The notes under the pieces: model-generated | The model's database searches: none | Seen by the model: only the letters and a program-made list of their open reading frames with translations | Told to the model about the DNA's origin: nothing | In this document: one piece after another, positions 37,564 to 52,271 of the stretch | Numbering within the stretch: position 1 is the first letter of the stretch | Layout of the letters: each line of letters opens with the position of its first letter | Origin: Baylisascaris procyonis | Taxonomy: Eukaryota; Nematoda; Chromadorea; Rhabditida; Ascarididae | Assembly (NCBI GenBank): GCA_037389465.1 | Contig: JAZARR010000082.1 | Span: 5,568,501 to 5,632,500 of the forward strand | Reading direction: 5' to 3' | Length of the DNA stretch: 64,000 nt | Made by a program: the position numbers and the translations under genes

Positions 37564-40500
37564 ATATGTTGTTGCCTCATAATAATACGAAAATATTTTT
37601 TTAATTACTCATCATTTTATTGAATACTTAAAAAAATTTATTGTTGTAGGAAATCAATGAGTGTAATCGAATATGCAAAGTATAAATAGTAATTTCGAAG
37701 AAATTTCTCAAAAAAAAAAAGAAATAACGGCAGCAACTGAATAGTCTATAAATCGATCATAAAATAATCGCATTTATATGTTCATTAATTTGAAACATTG
37801 AATTTCTTCAGTAATAGCAAAAAGAGATAGAAATACTCTAAGTATTTACTAGTTGATGTTTTTCGTAAATAAGAGTGAATTTAGCGCGATGATATTATGC
37901 ATTACTCAAATACTCAAAAAACTGTTTAAAAATTCAAGTGTAATTAATATTGCGAAAAGAAATTCTAGTTTACTAAAAATCGATTGCTAAGCAATTCAAA
38001 TTCCGCACTATTTACACTAGTATTTCCTGTTTTGTTGGTACAATCTGAAAGAAGTGCAATTATCGCATTATTGATTAATACAGTTTATTCTACTTGCAAA
38101 AAATTAAGTAAATAAAACTCTTGTAAAATTGAATAAAATACGAAAGAAAAGGTCGTAAAAATTTCTAAAAAAAAAACATTTTTTTTGCGGAAATTTTTAA
38201 CTTGAAAGAAATTTATCGAAAATATCGCCGGAAAATTCAGTGAAACAACTGTAATTCATTGATGTTTAATAATATTAGCCCATTTCTCGCAATCTATAGC
38301 TGATATACTCCGAATCTGATATATTTTAAGTCGGATTTTTCAACTGTTTTAAATGATAAGATTTCTGTCAGTTTTTTTTTTGATTGGTTGCTCGAGAAAT
38401 TAAGTTTTAATCTCCGTAATAATAGGTGAAACTTTTGTTCTCAGATGAATATCTATTCGAATGAATGAATTTTTAAAGATGAAAATTTTTAAAGACATTC
38501 TTATAAAATTAAAGATGAGTTCTTAAAAGTAAAATAAAATAAAATGTGTTTAAATAATCTATTTCTTTTTTTTTCATCGATATCAAAATACTTTACCATT
38601 GTTAGCTTTATTCTCTTTTATATTTTTGTTATGGAACCATCCTTAGAAATTACTCTCTTTTAAAATTTATTCATATCTATTATCTTTTTTTTTTTCTAAA
38701 TTAATCGCATTTAAAATGGTCGTTGTTCATTGGTTAAAAACAGTGCAATATTAATATGTCTCTTTATTGGATGATATTGCGGCATTAGTTGACCCATTTG
38801 GCATATATAATGACTCTTGGTCACCTGCATTATATAATGATCTATATTTATCGTTTTCTCTCGGCAATCCGCCTTTGAGTATCACTTTTCTATGAAAACG
38901 AGGCTATGGGGAATGATATGATTCGTAGAATTCCGTTCTAAGCACCAATAATTTCATTAGATAGTTGACAGCCGTTATCGTACATTGCTAATTTCTGTAG
39001 CTAGCTGACAGTCGTCATCATATGTTACGTATGTTCACTTACTCGATCAGCACAGCATCCGTCTTTTTTCTTGTTATAAGCGGATTCTGTAAATATTTTA
39101 CTACGAGATGAATGTTGAATCATATATTCAATGTCATTTTTATTACCCCTTTATGTAAGCAAATATGATTTTCGTTGATTTGTACCAAATTAGAACTGAA
39201 GATCAAATGACTGTTTTGATATCAACGATCCCTTTCCTAAGATATATGGCTGTACATAATGAGGTACCAAAGGTGAGGCACTAAAGGTATTGAAATTACG
39301 AGGTAAATAAAATAGTAACGAGATGATCATCGCAAATAATTCAAGCGGAATGTCTCTGAGCTTAAGCATCTTTCACGGAGATATTTTTTGTACGAACAAA
39401 AGAGAAAAACTTAATAATTGCTAAAATGTAAATTAAAATTAAAAAAAAAACTAGGAAAACGATTGTCACATAATTGTGTAATCGTCGCTATGATCTATTA
39501 TTTGTCTACTGACATTCCCAAGAAAGAGAATAATGATGACGTTTTTGGATATTGCCAACCGGTTGGTCGTTTTCTAGACGGTTGGTTTTTATGCGAAATA
39601 CTTCTACTTGTTCATCTGCACTACTTTAAACGAAAAATAAAATCAAGAATTTTGCTCAGTACAAGGCATGAATCTCTATAGTTTTCTGGATGCCTTACTT
39701 ATTGTTTCATTATCTAGTAATCCATACAAATATGTAAATTCTTACATTAAATATGTGAATGAAATTAATGAGTCATTGTATGCAAAAGAAAAGAGTTGAT
39801 CCATAGAGCCCATAGTATCGAGTTAGATGTTTTTAAATACAGTTAGATGAAGTTGAAGTATGCATAATAATAGTTTTTAAATGGAATTTGCCACCATTAC
39901 ACCCGTTTGCTTCCAATGAATTTTTGTAAGCACTTGCAGTAGAAGCTTATAGATACATCACGTCTGTGCCTACACCACTGCTATTTATTTATAACTAATT
40001 CTTATATCTAGAAAAACCGGAAGTAATACTGGTGATTTTCTTTTTAATCTAACGCATAGGATAATCGTCTGTCACCAATTTTGTTATGATTAATCATTAA
40101 CCATTCATTATATATGAGTTATTGTTAGCTAAAGGAGGAGAAGATTCAAATGTCAAAATTGTTCAATACTTGTTCGGATGGGGGCCCAAAAATGGCCATT
40201 TTCTTGACTTGCGATTTTCTGAGCTGTTTCAGGGTGAAGCAAAAAGCAAATTATTAGAATCACTGTTTTTGCATATTTCTGCAAGCATTTAATTTTTGGT
40301 GAATCGAAAAATGCAAATGCTTATATCGTAGAAAACTTATCGTTTATCTCTAATTTGGTTATCCACTCCTTAATTTGAAATATTTTCATGGAGTTAGAAA
40401 ACTGATGATACTTCAAAGTAATGAGATTTAAAAAAAAAATTAATATTAGGACTCGGCTGTGCGTACTTGTGCATGCGCATGAGTGTTATTTTACGCCTAT

Positions 40501-43500
40501 ATGTATGCGTGTGTGTGCGTGCACATACATGTATCTGTATGCACGTGTATGCGCGCATTTAAGCATAAACGTTTTTTTGTGAACGCCTGTTTGTGCGACT
40601 ATGTGAGAGCACTTCACAAATTGTACCATTTGCGAAACGCTTAAAGAAGCAGCTGTACGAGTTCTACTGATAAGCCTGAAATGCGAAGATATATTCGGCA
40701 AGCGTTGCGCGCATGTTTTTTTTTTTTAAATTATTCAGTCATAGAAGCTTTAGCATGACTTTATATTATCATAATTTAGCATTGGTTAGCCTATTATACA
40801 TTGAAGAAGAAAATCAAATGCTTAAGTAAAGGTGATACTTGTCTATGTGGGGTTTGTGTTGTAAATGATGACTTCTATAGGAAATATAAGTAAGAATATT
40901 TGTACGCATAAATTTTGCAAGAAGTTATGGAAACGAAAGTGGTTCGTGTATTTGTGGATCCGATGGATCCGACCCATGTAATTTACAGAGTTGATAAAGC
41001 GGATATTTCATTAATTTTCCTGCCGCATTCTCCCATTTTAGGAATGTTCATTCATCTTTCGAACATGATCGCTTTATGTCTTTATGAACAACGGCGTTAG
41101 CTATGATTTTCCCCAAAAGGGAGTTTATCGCTGTTTTTTTGTTTTTTTAGCCATACTGATCATTTTTTCTAAAATATTTTTCTAAAATTCTTTTCTATGG
41201 GGATAACATCATTGAGATTTGTAAATGTGAAATATATAATAAAATTTTATTGAAATATTATTTATGTTAACCTTAAATACTTTTGAAAATTTCATTAAGA
41301 TGAAACATGCTAAGATAGCAAATGCGGACAAATTTTTAGCAGATAAGTGTATGTATGACGTCATCTGCAACTTGTTTGTTCTTATGAAGCTTCCTCATAG
41401 CGGCAGTGCTTATCGTTTCTCGTTTTTACGCGTATTCTCTTTGCCACTCATATTAAAACCGCAAAAAACTTTTTTATTGGGGAATGAAAATTACATCATT
41501 CGATTTTCATAAATTTAGAACTAGCATATCCTAAGGGAACTATTGAAATATTGAGAAAATTGCAAAGATAAGAAATGCTTCTCGAAGATAATGGTAATTA
41601 AGTTGCATTACCTTGTAATATATAGTCGATCATTTTTGTTTCCCACATGAATTTAAATTCTACTCGCTGGAGTTTGAACATAATGCTTTGTGTATTTTAG
41701 TTTTTTTCATAACCGGAAGATTCATTGGTCACCAAAAACACCCAAATTCCAGTCCTATAATAATTCCAGTCCATAATTTGAGTCGGCGAATGAATCTAAC
41801 AGAGTTGAAATTGCTCACGTAATATATGATTTAATCAAATCACTTAAACGTTATCATTTTCACAATCCGGTCCTTAAAAGATTTCGTTATGTTTCAAACA
41901 GGTTTCCTTCTTCGAAACGAAATTCTCATCATTATTCTATATCGGAACACGGTTCAAAAGAAAATCAATTGATTATCACCGCTCGTATGGGTCGGTTATG
42001 TTACAATTTTGAGTGCCAAATATCCGCTCACTTTAGAAATATTCATTATCTTTCGAGGAGGGGATGGAGTGAGAGTCTTATAATATTTTAAGTTTTAGTA
42101 AACTATTTCTAAAGTTTTAATTTTTAAGATTCTCTTATCTATTGCATTTTTATTTACTAATATTGATGAAAAAGTTATTGAAATTTTTCTTTATAAAATT
42201 GAATAAATTTTTTCCATAAAATGATAAATTCAATAAAATAAATTCTCAATTTGGTATTTTAGTCTTGATGGAACGTTATAAAGTTGCTATGATTGCTTCT
42301 ATAGTATTGATTTCTATATTATGACTAATATAATATAAGTTCTAATAGTCAATACACTTCTATTTGAGTTGCTTTGATCGTAATGATATCATAGGTTGAC
42401 CTTCATCTATTGTTGATCGATTGATGCACTTTTCTATTGTTAGTGGAAAAAAAACATGTCTTTGATACCAATGAAATTCTAGTTTTTGTAATATTTAGCC
42501 GTACGAGTAAATATTTAATCTTTTTTTTTTCTAGCGATATGAATATTTTCGTATTTCTCATTTCAACAAGCATTCATTGAAGCGGTCGGTCAACAAATAG
42601 ATTTTATTTTCTAAGTTGCTAGTTGAGTGGTCGTTTGTTGAATTGTCGATCATTTTTTGATAACTTCCACTTATTAATATAGGCGAATAAGAATGTGATT
42701 GTAAAATTGCATCATCTATTTTAGACAACTATCTAGAATAATTTTTGTGACATTTCATTGATACATTTTTTATGGGTTTTTCATGGGCAGAGATTCGCTT
42801 CAAAACGGAAGTTGAATAGGTCATTACGATGAGATGAGCACTTCTATGCACTTCGATTACCTTCATTGTTTGTATTCTGCACGTTGCTGTTTTGTTGTCG
42901 TTTATGAAATACGTCTTATCAGAGACGTATTATTTCGATATGTTTAGGGTAGTTAGAATTGTGAGCAATAGAAAGGAGAAAGGTAGAAAAGGGAGATATC
43001 TCTCTTAAAATTTTCATGAACCTATAGATGACATTCGGAGTCTCCTTCATCTTCCCAACAAATCCCGACAAATCCCTAGTTTAAGTGGTAGGAACGTATG
43101 CTTCAAAAATGATATTATTAAGACGATAAAATCGCTCGGTTGACTCACCATTGATTTATTTATCTGTCTGTTTGCTTGTCTGAATTGTTGTTTATTGGAA
43201 TTAAACATAGAATGAAGCTGCAAAAGCGGTATCTTTTAGGATGTATTTGATTCAGTTGGTGCAATAGTCATACATCCGTGCGCAATATTGTTTATGAACA
43301 AATAGATCAGTGAACTCTATTGGTCTTCAAATGAGATTCAAGAAATCTGTGTACAAGTTATGATTAGTATAGGTGGGCAGACGACAGGTAAAAATACAGA
43401 TACAAAAAAACAAAAACAAAATACAAGTGTTCATCGCTACTCGATGAATAGATGTGCGTGGAGTTCCAAAGATGTGCTTGGAGTTCCAAATAAAACTAAT

Positions 43501-45972
43501 TCAACAGCGATCGCTTTGAATGAATCGCATCTATAGGTAGAGATATATTTCAATAAGGATGGATTGATAAGTATTTGTAAAGAATTTGCTGTTCAATTAT
43601 TTGTGTGCATCATTTTTGAATCATTGAGAGTACAATTGAAATCAACATTGTAGTACCATTTTCTTCCTTCTTCGATCTTGAGATTGTTCTATCCCAGAAA
43701 CCATTTTTACTCATTCATCGTACATGTCATTCCTCCATCCCATCCACCGTTTTCCCCTCCCCCTCCCCTCCTCGCATCCTCATCTTCTTCGCGCTCACTT
43801 TTTTCTTTAACATTTTCCACATCGAAATCTTTCACATACCCCAACGATTTGAATAATTAGGGAATCATTTCAGTGCAACGGTGACGTACATTGGGAGGAT
43901 AGGAAGGGGTGGGTGCTGGTTCACTCATCAGACGTATTATTTCATCTTTTGTCTCACCTTTCACCTTCTGCGGGATTGTCAGGAGGCGTATGTGTTAATC
44001 TAATAAATTCTGCACAACACATTGCGCAGCGATACACTCAAGTGTTCATATGCCACCCGACTGTCTGTTTTCTTCATTCATACGTTCGATCACTCACTGA
44101 TGAGATGCACACATTCATGTTATCAATGATTGACTTATGAAACTATAATTCTCCATAGATTTTTTTCTATCATTTTTTATTACTTTCTATAAAAACATCT
44201 GTTCGGTTGATAAGCTTGGTTATTAATGTTGTATATTGCACAGGCTATATTGTACATTACCTTGCGACAACGGTTATAAGCTCTGAGGAACTAGGAGTGG
44301 AACGGATTCAAAGTAAGAAAGAGAAGGAAAGGGAGCAAGGTCGCTCTGAAAACGATGAGCTAGGGTTTCGTCAAAATGACTTCATTTCAATAAGTATACC
44401 TTTTACAAATTTCTATGATGATATATCTGATATGCTATTACGCTTTTGCTGTTCTACTACTTAAAAAAAAAAACTCGGTGCTTACAAGATAAAAAAAAAA
44501 CACTTACAAAACCCTTCTAGACGAACTGGGCCTTTTTTTTTCTCGTTAATCTCATTCACTAGACTATTCTAAGAAAACTGGACGAATCTTCTGACAGCTG
44601 TCTGTCAATTGCGTGAACTTTTTTTTCAATATAACACATATGATATACAATCATCGGAGTTTTTTTTTTCTATAATTCATTTTTCACTGATGCTGTTTTT
44701 CTTATCAATTCTTTTCCGTCTCAGTGGTTTGCTATCGGATTCAGCGAATTGAGTTGAATTACTTACGAATTTAGTTGAATTTATAATTTTAATAAAAACT
44801 GTTTTTGAATTGAATGAAATTGTGAGATTCGATTGTGAAAAAAAAAAAGGTTTTTTTTTCTCACGTTTAATCAATGAAGTGTAAAATTTGTGTAATCGAT
44901 TAGTGCTTAAAGATAGAAATCAACCAGTTTATTCGATTCATCGTCGTCTTATTCACCATTAATGTTTTGAAAAGACACCTTAATCAAAGCGTCAAATTAT
45001 TGCTATCGAAAATTTTTCAGACTCTATCGTTTCATCGTTGTTGGTCATGAATTTTCCTCTCTTCATTCATTCATTCTCATCTATTTTCTTCCTTATCTCT
45101 TTTCATTCTCTCAGATTCAGAGATACTATAAGCATTTCAAGTCTTTAGCATTATCCTATAGAAATAGCAGATTTTTATACTCTCTAGGAATAATTTCGTT
45201 CAAAAACGAATAATCTTCTATCAAAGTAATTGAAACTGTGGATTCCTAATGAATCTTCTTAGAGAAATGGGGAGGGAAAAAAAGTAAATAGAATAGTTGG
45301 GAAAGTAAAATAATGAATGCAACGAAATAAAATCAAATAGTCGAAATAAAAAAAAATATATATGAAAAATAATTCGATAAAAAGATGCGTAGATTTCAAC
45401 TGCGATGGCATTACAGATCGGTTGGCTTGAACGATATCGTATTTTTTTTTTTTGAAGTATGTATCGAAAAAAAATGAAAATACCATTTTTACCGTATATT
45501 TCATCTTTGTGTAACAAAATTATTGCCATCCTTTGGGATATGAAAAATTTTTGAATACTTACTTCATATTACTTTACAAATAATTACATAAATATATGTA
45601 ATATAATTAATTAGTCTTTACAAATCGTCTAAAATGTTGCAAAGGTTTAAATTACGGATGAATTTTTTCTCCACCCGTATTTTTATGTATGAAAATATGT
45701 TTAATGATCAAAGAAGAAGTGTTTTGATCGATGAATAAAACAACACAACGATGAGTTGTGTTGAAGTATGTCGAAATCCTATTAAGTTTATGTCAAAAGG
45801 ACATACGGCTGTGCGAAGCTCATCTTAATGCCTCTTCTAATCTTTTTTATTCGATAGTAGCTCAAATCATCCTCTCATGCTTATCATTTATCAAAGCATT
45901 TCGTTTAGGAATTTCGTTTAGGAAGAAGAGATATATTTTATATGGACTAAAAAAAACTCGCTTTTATTCATA

Positions 45973-45990
45973 TTTATTGCAGAACTAACA
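45973..45990 (+). promoter_or_regulatory. Probable trans-splice acceptor and short 5' UTR of the SLC23-family gene
   Basis: A TTTATTGCAG acceptor ends at 45982, eight bases before the ATG at 45991. No upstream coding exon is needed, because the protein begins with a plausible cytosolic N-terminus. Spliced-leader addition is the simplest reading. Confidence 0.5.
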
Positions 45991-48900
45991 ATGACTTTAG
46001 CAGAAGAGAGTAAGCAAATGGCCATCGTAGCAAAACGTAAGAAAGAGCGACGCTTCTATAAGGCTAACGATAGGCCACCAATAGCTCTCTCATTGCTTTT
46101 TGGATTTCAGGTTGCTGAATTTTTTAAATTATTTTTTTTGAAAAAAATTTTTTTTTGCGTGAGATATTTTTTCTTGTATTTTAGATTGGAATTGATATTA
46201 GGAATTTAGTGATAATTTTTCTGCTTCGATAGCAAAAAGTTGCATACTGATAAAATAATTCCAAGCATTCCTTGCTGTAAAATAATTCAAACATAAAGCA
46301 TGGTAAACATTGAAGGATATTTGCGATTGTGAATGACGTGAGATGACGTAAAAAAACTTCATTAATTACTCGAAATGCATCACTAATTACGAAGTCCCAC
46401 TTGATTACACATCAGTGCCAATATGAGGAAGGACATTGCTTGAAAATGACATCTGTCAATCCCATACAGGACGCATGATAATTGCACAGCTGAGCGCATC
46501 AATTTTTCAGTGTTTGAAAAAAAATTTATTAGTGAAAAATTAAATCAATTTTTTCTTCGTGCGCAGCAAAATATGAATTGGAAACTAATTAAGGGGATGT
46601 AGATTATAGTATAGTCGATAAAATGTTAGATTACGATTTTAATAATTGGGGTTCATAGCATTGCAATGATGAGAATTTCCATTTCTTATAACTTCATCAT
46701 CGCTTCATTACAGTACTATCAATAGGTTATTAGTTAATTTTTTGAAATTTATTAACAGTTTATGTTTACAGCAAGTTATGGTATGCGTAAGTGCATTATT
46801 AACAATCCCATTTATTCTATCGAATGAGCTCTGTCCAGGAAGGGATGTCTACGATCTACGTGTCAAGCTTATTTCATCAACTTTCGTCGTAAGTGGGATT
46901 TCAACCATTATCCAGACAATGCTTGGAATGAGGTGCGTTATTTGCCTTTTTTTCATATTCAATTATCCGTTTACTGCAAATATATAGCAAATCTTAGGTT
47001 TTCATTGAAGAGGCTGATGGGATGGGAAAGGATGGGACGGATGAAGAGATTTTCCGAAAAGACCGACTTTTAGGCTTTATCAGGATTACCACGAATAATG
47101 TTTAATCCATTTATTAAATCTGCGATGTCTAGCGATGCAGGATTATTCGAATAGGAATGGTTAGTTCAGAAATGCCTACAAGCTATTTCTTAGCATTTTT
47201 GCACGATTCAAAAATTCTTTTTATAAACATCGAAATATTTAGCAAATGATTTTTTTTTTCACAAAATTATATCAAGATTTATTAATTTATTAAAGGAAAG
47301 GAGGGAAGAGGGGAGGGGATGAGAATTACGCTTAACTTTGCGACTAGCATATTCAACACTATACTTTTATATGACAACTTAATATTTACTTTGTCATCGA
47401 TCTTCACATCGGAGGTTTTCACTTTATGGTCTCACAATGCCAACTTTTCAAATGGTTGTGGTAATTCCATACTGTCAATGTTGGTATTTCTATACCGTCA
47501 GTGGTGATATTTCTGAGCGCTATCGTTGTTACCATGGGTTTGGAGGAAGTGGCTGAGCTAACGATTACTGAACAAAATTTACCCTATTCAGATTAGCATT
47601 GCTACAAGGGACTGCTTTCGCATATATACCATCGATTCAAGTGTTCATGTTACTTCCCGAGTATAAATGTACTGCCACCGAGAATGATTTCGTTCCGAGT
47701 GAAATATACGAGAATAAACTCGCTATTGTGAGTCATTTTCTTACGATTTTTTTTCTAATATTGCAAATTTTTCAGTGATAATTGGATGTGGTTTTCGAAA
47801 AAGATTTAAAAATTTATGAGATTTAATAAAAATAAAGAAATCAAGTCATTTCTATAATATTGCAAGCTCTTTTAGTGTTGCAGATTTTTTTAGTATTACA
47901 AAATTAGCAATTTCTAGATACAGATAAAAATAAGGATAAATAAATTGCCGAATTACTATGTAACCGTGAATAGTTGCAGATTCAAGGTTGTCTTCTAGCG
48001 TCATCGCTAATTCCAATGTTGATCGGTATAACCGGTCTGGTTGGTGTACTCACTAAATTCATAGGACCGATAACGGTTTCACCATTGATGCTACTTCTTG
48101 TACTCTCATCGGTCGATCTTTGTGTTCAACGTATCTCCAAGCATTGGGTGGCAATCATGTAAGCATTTTCTTTTTAGATTTATCAATTTTTATTGGAATT
48201 TAGAATCATATTCGTCATTTCCTTTGTCCTATCCCTGCCTATTCCCTCGTATTCCCTTCTGCCATCTGCCCTCACCACCTTTACACCTGTGCATGATCTC
48301 GAAATCTCTAGCCATCCCATGCCTGTTGAATTCTTCAGAACCTTTGCACCTCTTTATTCCTTCATTTTTTTCTAAAAAAAACTCGCTCATACAGCAGTTA
48401 TAGTAAAAGAGTGAAATTTTCAGACAGGCTGTTGCATTATTTGCTACGATATTGTATTTGGCCGAGTGGAGAGTGCCTCTTTTTGGCTATAAAAACGGAA
48501 AGTTTCGAATCATCCGAACAAACATTTTTGGCCAATATCCGGTAAGATATTAATAGTGAAGCGCTTAATTTCCTTCCTTTGTTTTTTCTCTTTTTTTGAT
48601 TTTTGAGGTTTTGAAAATTGAAAACAATTTCTCAAAATTTTGCATAAAAGTGTTAAATTTCATGTTGGCATTCGCATGCGAATTTCTTTTACTCCTTCTT
48701 TGCGACCATAATAGCAAAGTGAAAAAAGTATAGCCGAGCGTTATCGTAGTTGGTTGTCGTGCATAGATTCTTCAGTTCAATCCAGTTCTCCTAATTCATT
48801 GACTTCATTCCGTCTTCGAGAGGTAGCATAAGGCTAGTTGCATCTGAATTTTTTGAACATACTTGTCCGCACTAACTGATTATAAGCAAAATTTAAACTG

Positions 48901-49720
48901 TAATTTTCCTGCTAAATTAAGGAATTATCGAATGTCAATCTTATAAGTTGAAACTAACGAAACTGTCCTTGAAGGCGGAAGAAAAAATATCAGATGCCAT
49001 AAGTAAATGATGTAGACGTGAAATATTTATAAACTATTTCAAATAGTTTTCGTTAAAACTTATGCGAAATTTACATTTCAGTATCTAGTAGCGATTTTGG
49101 CTTCATGGGGATTTTGTCTATTCCTTACATTAGCAGATCTTGTACCACCGGATAGTGCTGCTCGACTTGATAAGAACGAAACTATTGCTGTAATCAATCA
49201 TGCATCATGGTTTCGTGTCCCATATCCAGGTGAGGAACAGAAATTTTTAATAAATATTAAAACATTTTTTCCGAAAAAAGCTTTTCAAGTTTAAGAATAT
49301 CTTAAGCTTATATTGAAGCTATGAATTGTTATTGACTTGGATTATTTATAAAATTAAGTATTTATAGAAAATTGCATTGAACTGCGATTAATTTTTTGAT
49401 AGTCTAAGTGGAGATTTTCTTTTATTGTTTTCTTATTTATTCTTAATTTTGATATTTTTAGGTCAATATGGTGCGCCTAAATTCCATACAGGTCTCTTTC
49501 TTGCGTTTGTTGTCTCAGCGTTGACGTCGGTATTCGAATCGGTTGGAGATTATCATGCTGCAGCACGTGTTTCCGATGAACGAGCACCACCTTCACACGC
49601 TATAAATAGAGGAATTCTTGCTGAAGGTAATTATTGCTTTTCGATCAATTCATAAAATATGTCTTCTTTTATTAATTGCTTAATTTTATAGAAATCAAGA
49701 AAACATATTTATTTATTTGT

Positions 49721-49779
<59 letters not shown>

Positions 49780-52271
49780 TTTGTTTGTTTGTTTATTTGC
49801 TTGCTTACTTATTTTCTAACAACTGAAGAGTTGTCAAGGCATTTGAAGCTAATATATGGTTATGTCTACATCGAAAAATTCACTATCGCAATAAATATTA
49901 GTGATGATCGTAGAATAAGTTTTTTAGGTTCAGGATCGTTTTTGGCCGGTCTTCTTGGTCCAGGTGTAGGTATGACGACACATACTGAAAATATTGGAGT
50001 TATTGGCGTCACAAGGGTAAGTTATTGTTAAGTAATGAAAATGAATTTTTTTGTCATATAGTAATGCATCTGAAAAAATTTTAGGATTAAAAAATTTTTT
50101 CAATTCGTTTGCATATTTTTTGAATACGTCAACATTTAGCTTTTTCATTTATTAGAGAGCTAGTCGAAAAAAAATGTTATATGTTAATAAAATTGTTAAT
50201 ATAGGTGGCAAGTCGCTTCACGATGGTCATCGCCGGTCTAATGCTTATCTTTCTTGGATCGTTTACAAAATTGGGTGCTATATTATCGACGATCCCCGAT
50301 CCGCTTGTTGGTGGTGTACTTGCAAGTAGTATGGCAATGGTAGGCGGTGTAGCGATTGCCAATGTTCAACAGGTTATTGACAGTAAATTTTGTTTCATTT
50401 ATTTTCCGGATTTCACATGAAATTTTACATTGTCATTGATCAAATGTTTATCGATATATGCTAAAGTACTGTGGTCACTTCAAGTGTACTCATTGAGTGA
50501 TGGTCATTGGTCATTTCAGGTCGATTTGAAATCATCACGTAATATCGCTATTTTGGGATTTTCAATAATGGTCGGCATGATAGTACCAAGTTATTTTCAT
50601 GATCATCCAATCGTTACCGGTTTGTTATGGAATTTTTTATTCTTTTGATAAAATATTAGTAGTGCATGAGGCTGGTGTCATGGAGAAGAATTTGGTGGTT
50701 GTGGGAGAAAGTCGTTCTTTTTCCCGACATTCTCATCGATGAGGAGCAGTAGTTTCCGTATTTTCTTCCCTTCCATGCCCCCTCCTCTATCCACCTCCTG
50801 CGAGGTAAAAATTCAGCCTTGCGCACTGACGTTTCGACATTTTTTTGTTTATGAGAAAGTTTTTTAATTTTTTAATTGTTTTCAAATTCGTAAGGCAGCG
50901 AAAGAAGTGTTTTTATAGAATTTTAAAAATAAGAACTTGTCTTCATTCGCCGATATTTCTGCCGCATTTCAAAGTTGTAGGAATAATGCAAGAAAGGGTG
51001 ACATAATTCTGATTAAGGTAGAGATAATCATTTTCGTGATAACGTTGGAGTGATTAGATATGGTGATAAGAGCAAAAGGTCCACAACATTCCTTTCCCTC
51101 TTTTTTTTTTAATGAGGAGTAAGAGCAAAAAATCAATTTCCTTCTTGTTTACTACTTGATCAACATAACTTAAATGTGGGCATCCCTGAATTTGCCTTTT
51201 CTCTATGGAAAAAGTCTATAAGCGCTTCTTCTGTTAGTTTTTCCCTACTCTGATGCATCGAATTTCAAATTTATAAATTTTTTACATTCATATTTTATTT
51301 ATAAACATTCGCCGTGATTATTTATATCAGATCTAGGATTAATAGCAGTCGATGATAGTGGATCAGTCTACGATGGTTGGAAATATGATGCATTTAGCGC
51401 TCAACATCTAAAGGTGTCAATGCAAGTTGTTCAAGCTTTTGAAATTTATTTGTTCAGGTAACGAAACCTTGGATCAAGTATTGCTCGTATTACTTACGTT
51501 ACCGATGTTTGTTGGCGCGTTTGTTGCATGTATTCTCGACAATACTGTTACTGGTAAATTTTTTTCTTTTCTCAAAAGTAACACAAATAATTTAGTTCAA
51601 GTGCAAAAAAAAAAAATCGTCAAATTATGTTTATGAGTAAAAAAATTTTCTATCGTAATTTATAAACATGTTCGATATTCTTAGAATCTTTCAATATTGC
51701 CGTTGGAAATTTTGTGAAAAACTGAACAATCCCTGAGTGTGGTAAAACTTTAATAATGTGTTTTAAAGCAAAACTTTGTTTCATATCGGATTTAAAGTTC
51801 ATAATTAGCAGAGAAAAATTAGACGCCATATTTAAGGTTGGCCGAAATCGATTTAAATCTCAAAAAATATTCTAATGAAGCTCAGAAATGGGGATTGATC
51901 TTTCAACAAATAAGGGTAAATAAACTTAAAAATTTCAGCCAGCTTCTCTTCCAAAGAGTCCAAATTTAGAGAATTTACCGAGCGATTTCCATCAAAGGAT
52001 CGCACACCTATAATATCTATTTACTACTCAATTACACTATATTGATGTTTACTTGAAATTAAAAAATAAAACAAACTTTGCAGGCGTTACAAGAGAGCAA
52101 CGAGGTTTGCGATCTCGTGGTCTTGCGCATGATCTCGGAGAGAGTGGAATCGATATTTATGCATTCCCACCGTTTATTATGAAACTCATCGAGAAAATTC
52201 CATTTTTGAATTTTTTACCTTTTATGCCGAAAGAAAAGAAAACAACAAATCGGATAAATACAATCGTCTGA
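45991..52271 (+). CDS. SLC23/NAT-family nucleobase-ascorbate transporter
   Basis: This is a multi-pass plasma-membrane symporter of the nucleobase-ascorbate transporter family. Exons: 45991-46110, 46772-46932, 47592-47727, 47980-48158, 48424-48541, 49082-49229, 49462-49626, 49928-50016, 50205-50372, 50520-50619, 51458-51553, 52084-52271 (TGA); 555 residues, GT..AG throughout, all phases consistent. Family blocks: LFGFQ then TIPFILS (TM1, about 36-54), LLQGTAFAYIPS, ITGLVGVLTKFIGPITVSP, FESVGDYHAAARVS with Glu313, HAINRGILAEG, the NAT signature ENIGVIGVTR (363-372), IPDPLVGGVLASSM, SRNIAILGFSIMVG, LDQVLLVLLTLPMFVGAF and CILDNTVTGVTREQRG. Two differences stand out. The QH motif of TM1 is Gln-Gln (40-41), and the signature begins with Glu, as in bacterial uracil carriers, rather than Pro as in mammalian ascorbate carriers. 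The substrate is therefore open, with nucleobase more likely. Confidence 0.93.
49705..49805. repeat. (ATTT)n tetranucleotide array in transporter intron
   Basis: About 100 bp of tandem TTTA/TTTG tetramers in the intron between exons ending at 49626 and starting at 49928. Confidence 0.92.

Larger units (their letters stand above)
33721..45982. other. Intergenic region between egl-3 and the SLC23-family gene
   Basis: About 12 kb of A+T-rich DNA. The ORFs (for example at 39418, 40915 and 44207) are short, have no recognisable domain and lack neighbouring exons in phase. The region contains a hexamer array at 37.5 kb, a cluster of TGCGAATTTTT words at 37.2-37.3 kb and a tRNA-like A-box motif near 36262. 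No gene is supported. Confidence 0.6.

Noticed and set aside
40915..41100. 61-residue ORF containing VVRVFVDPMDPTHVIYRVDK
   Set aside because: It looks protein-like over a short stretch, but there is no family match and no in-phase neighbouring exon.
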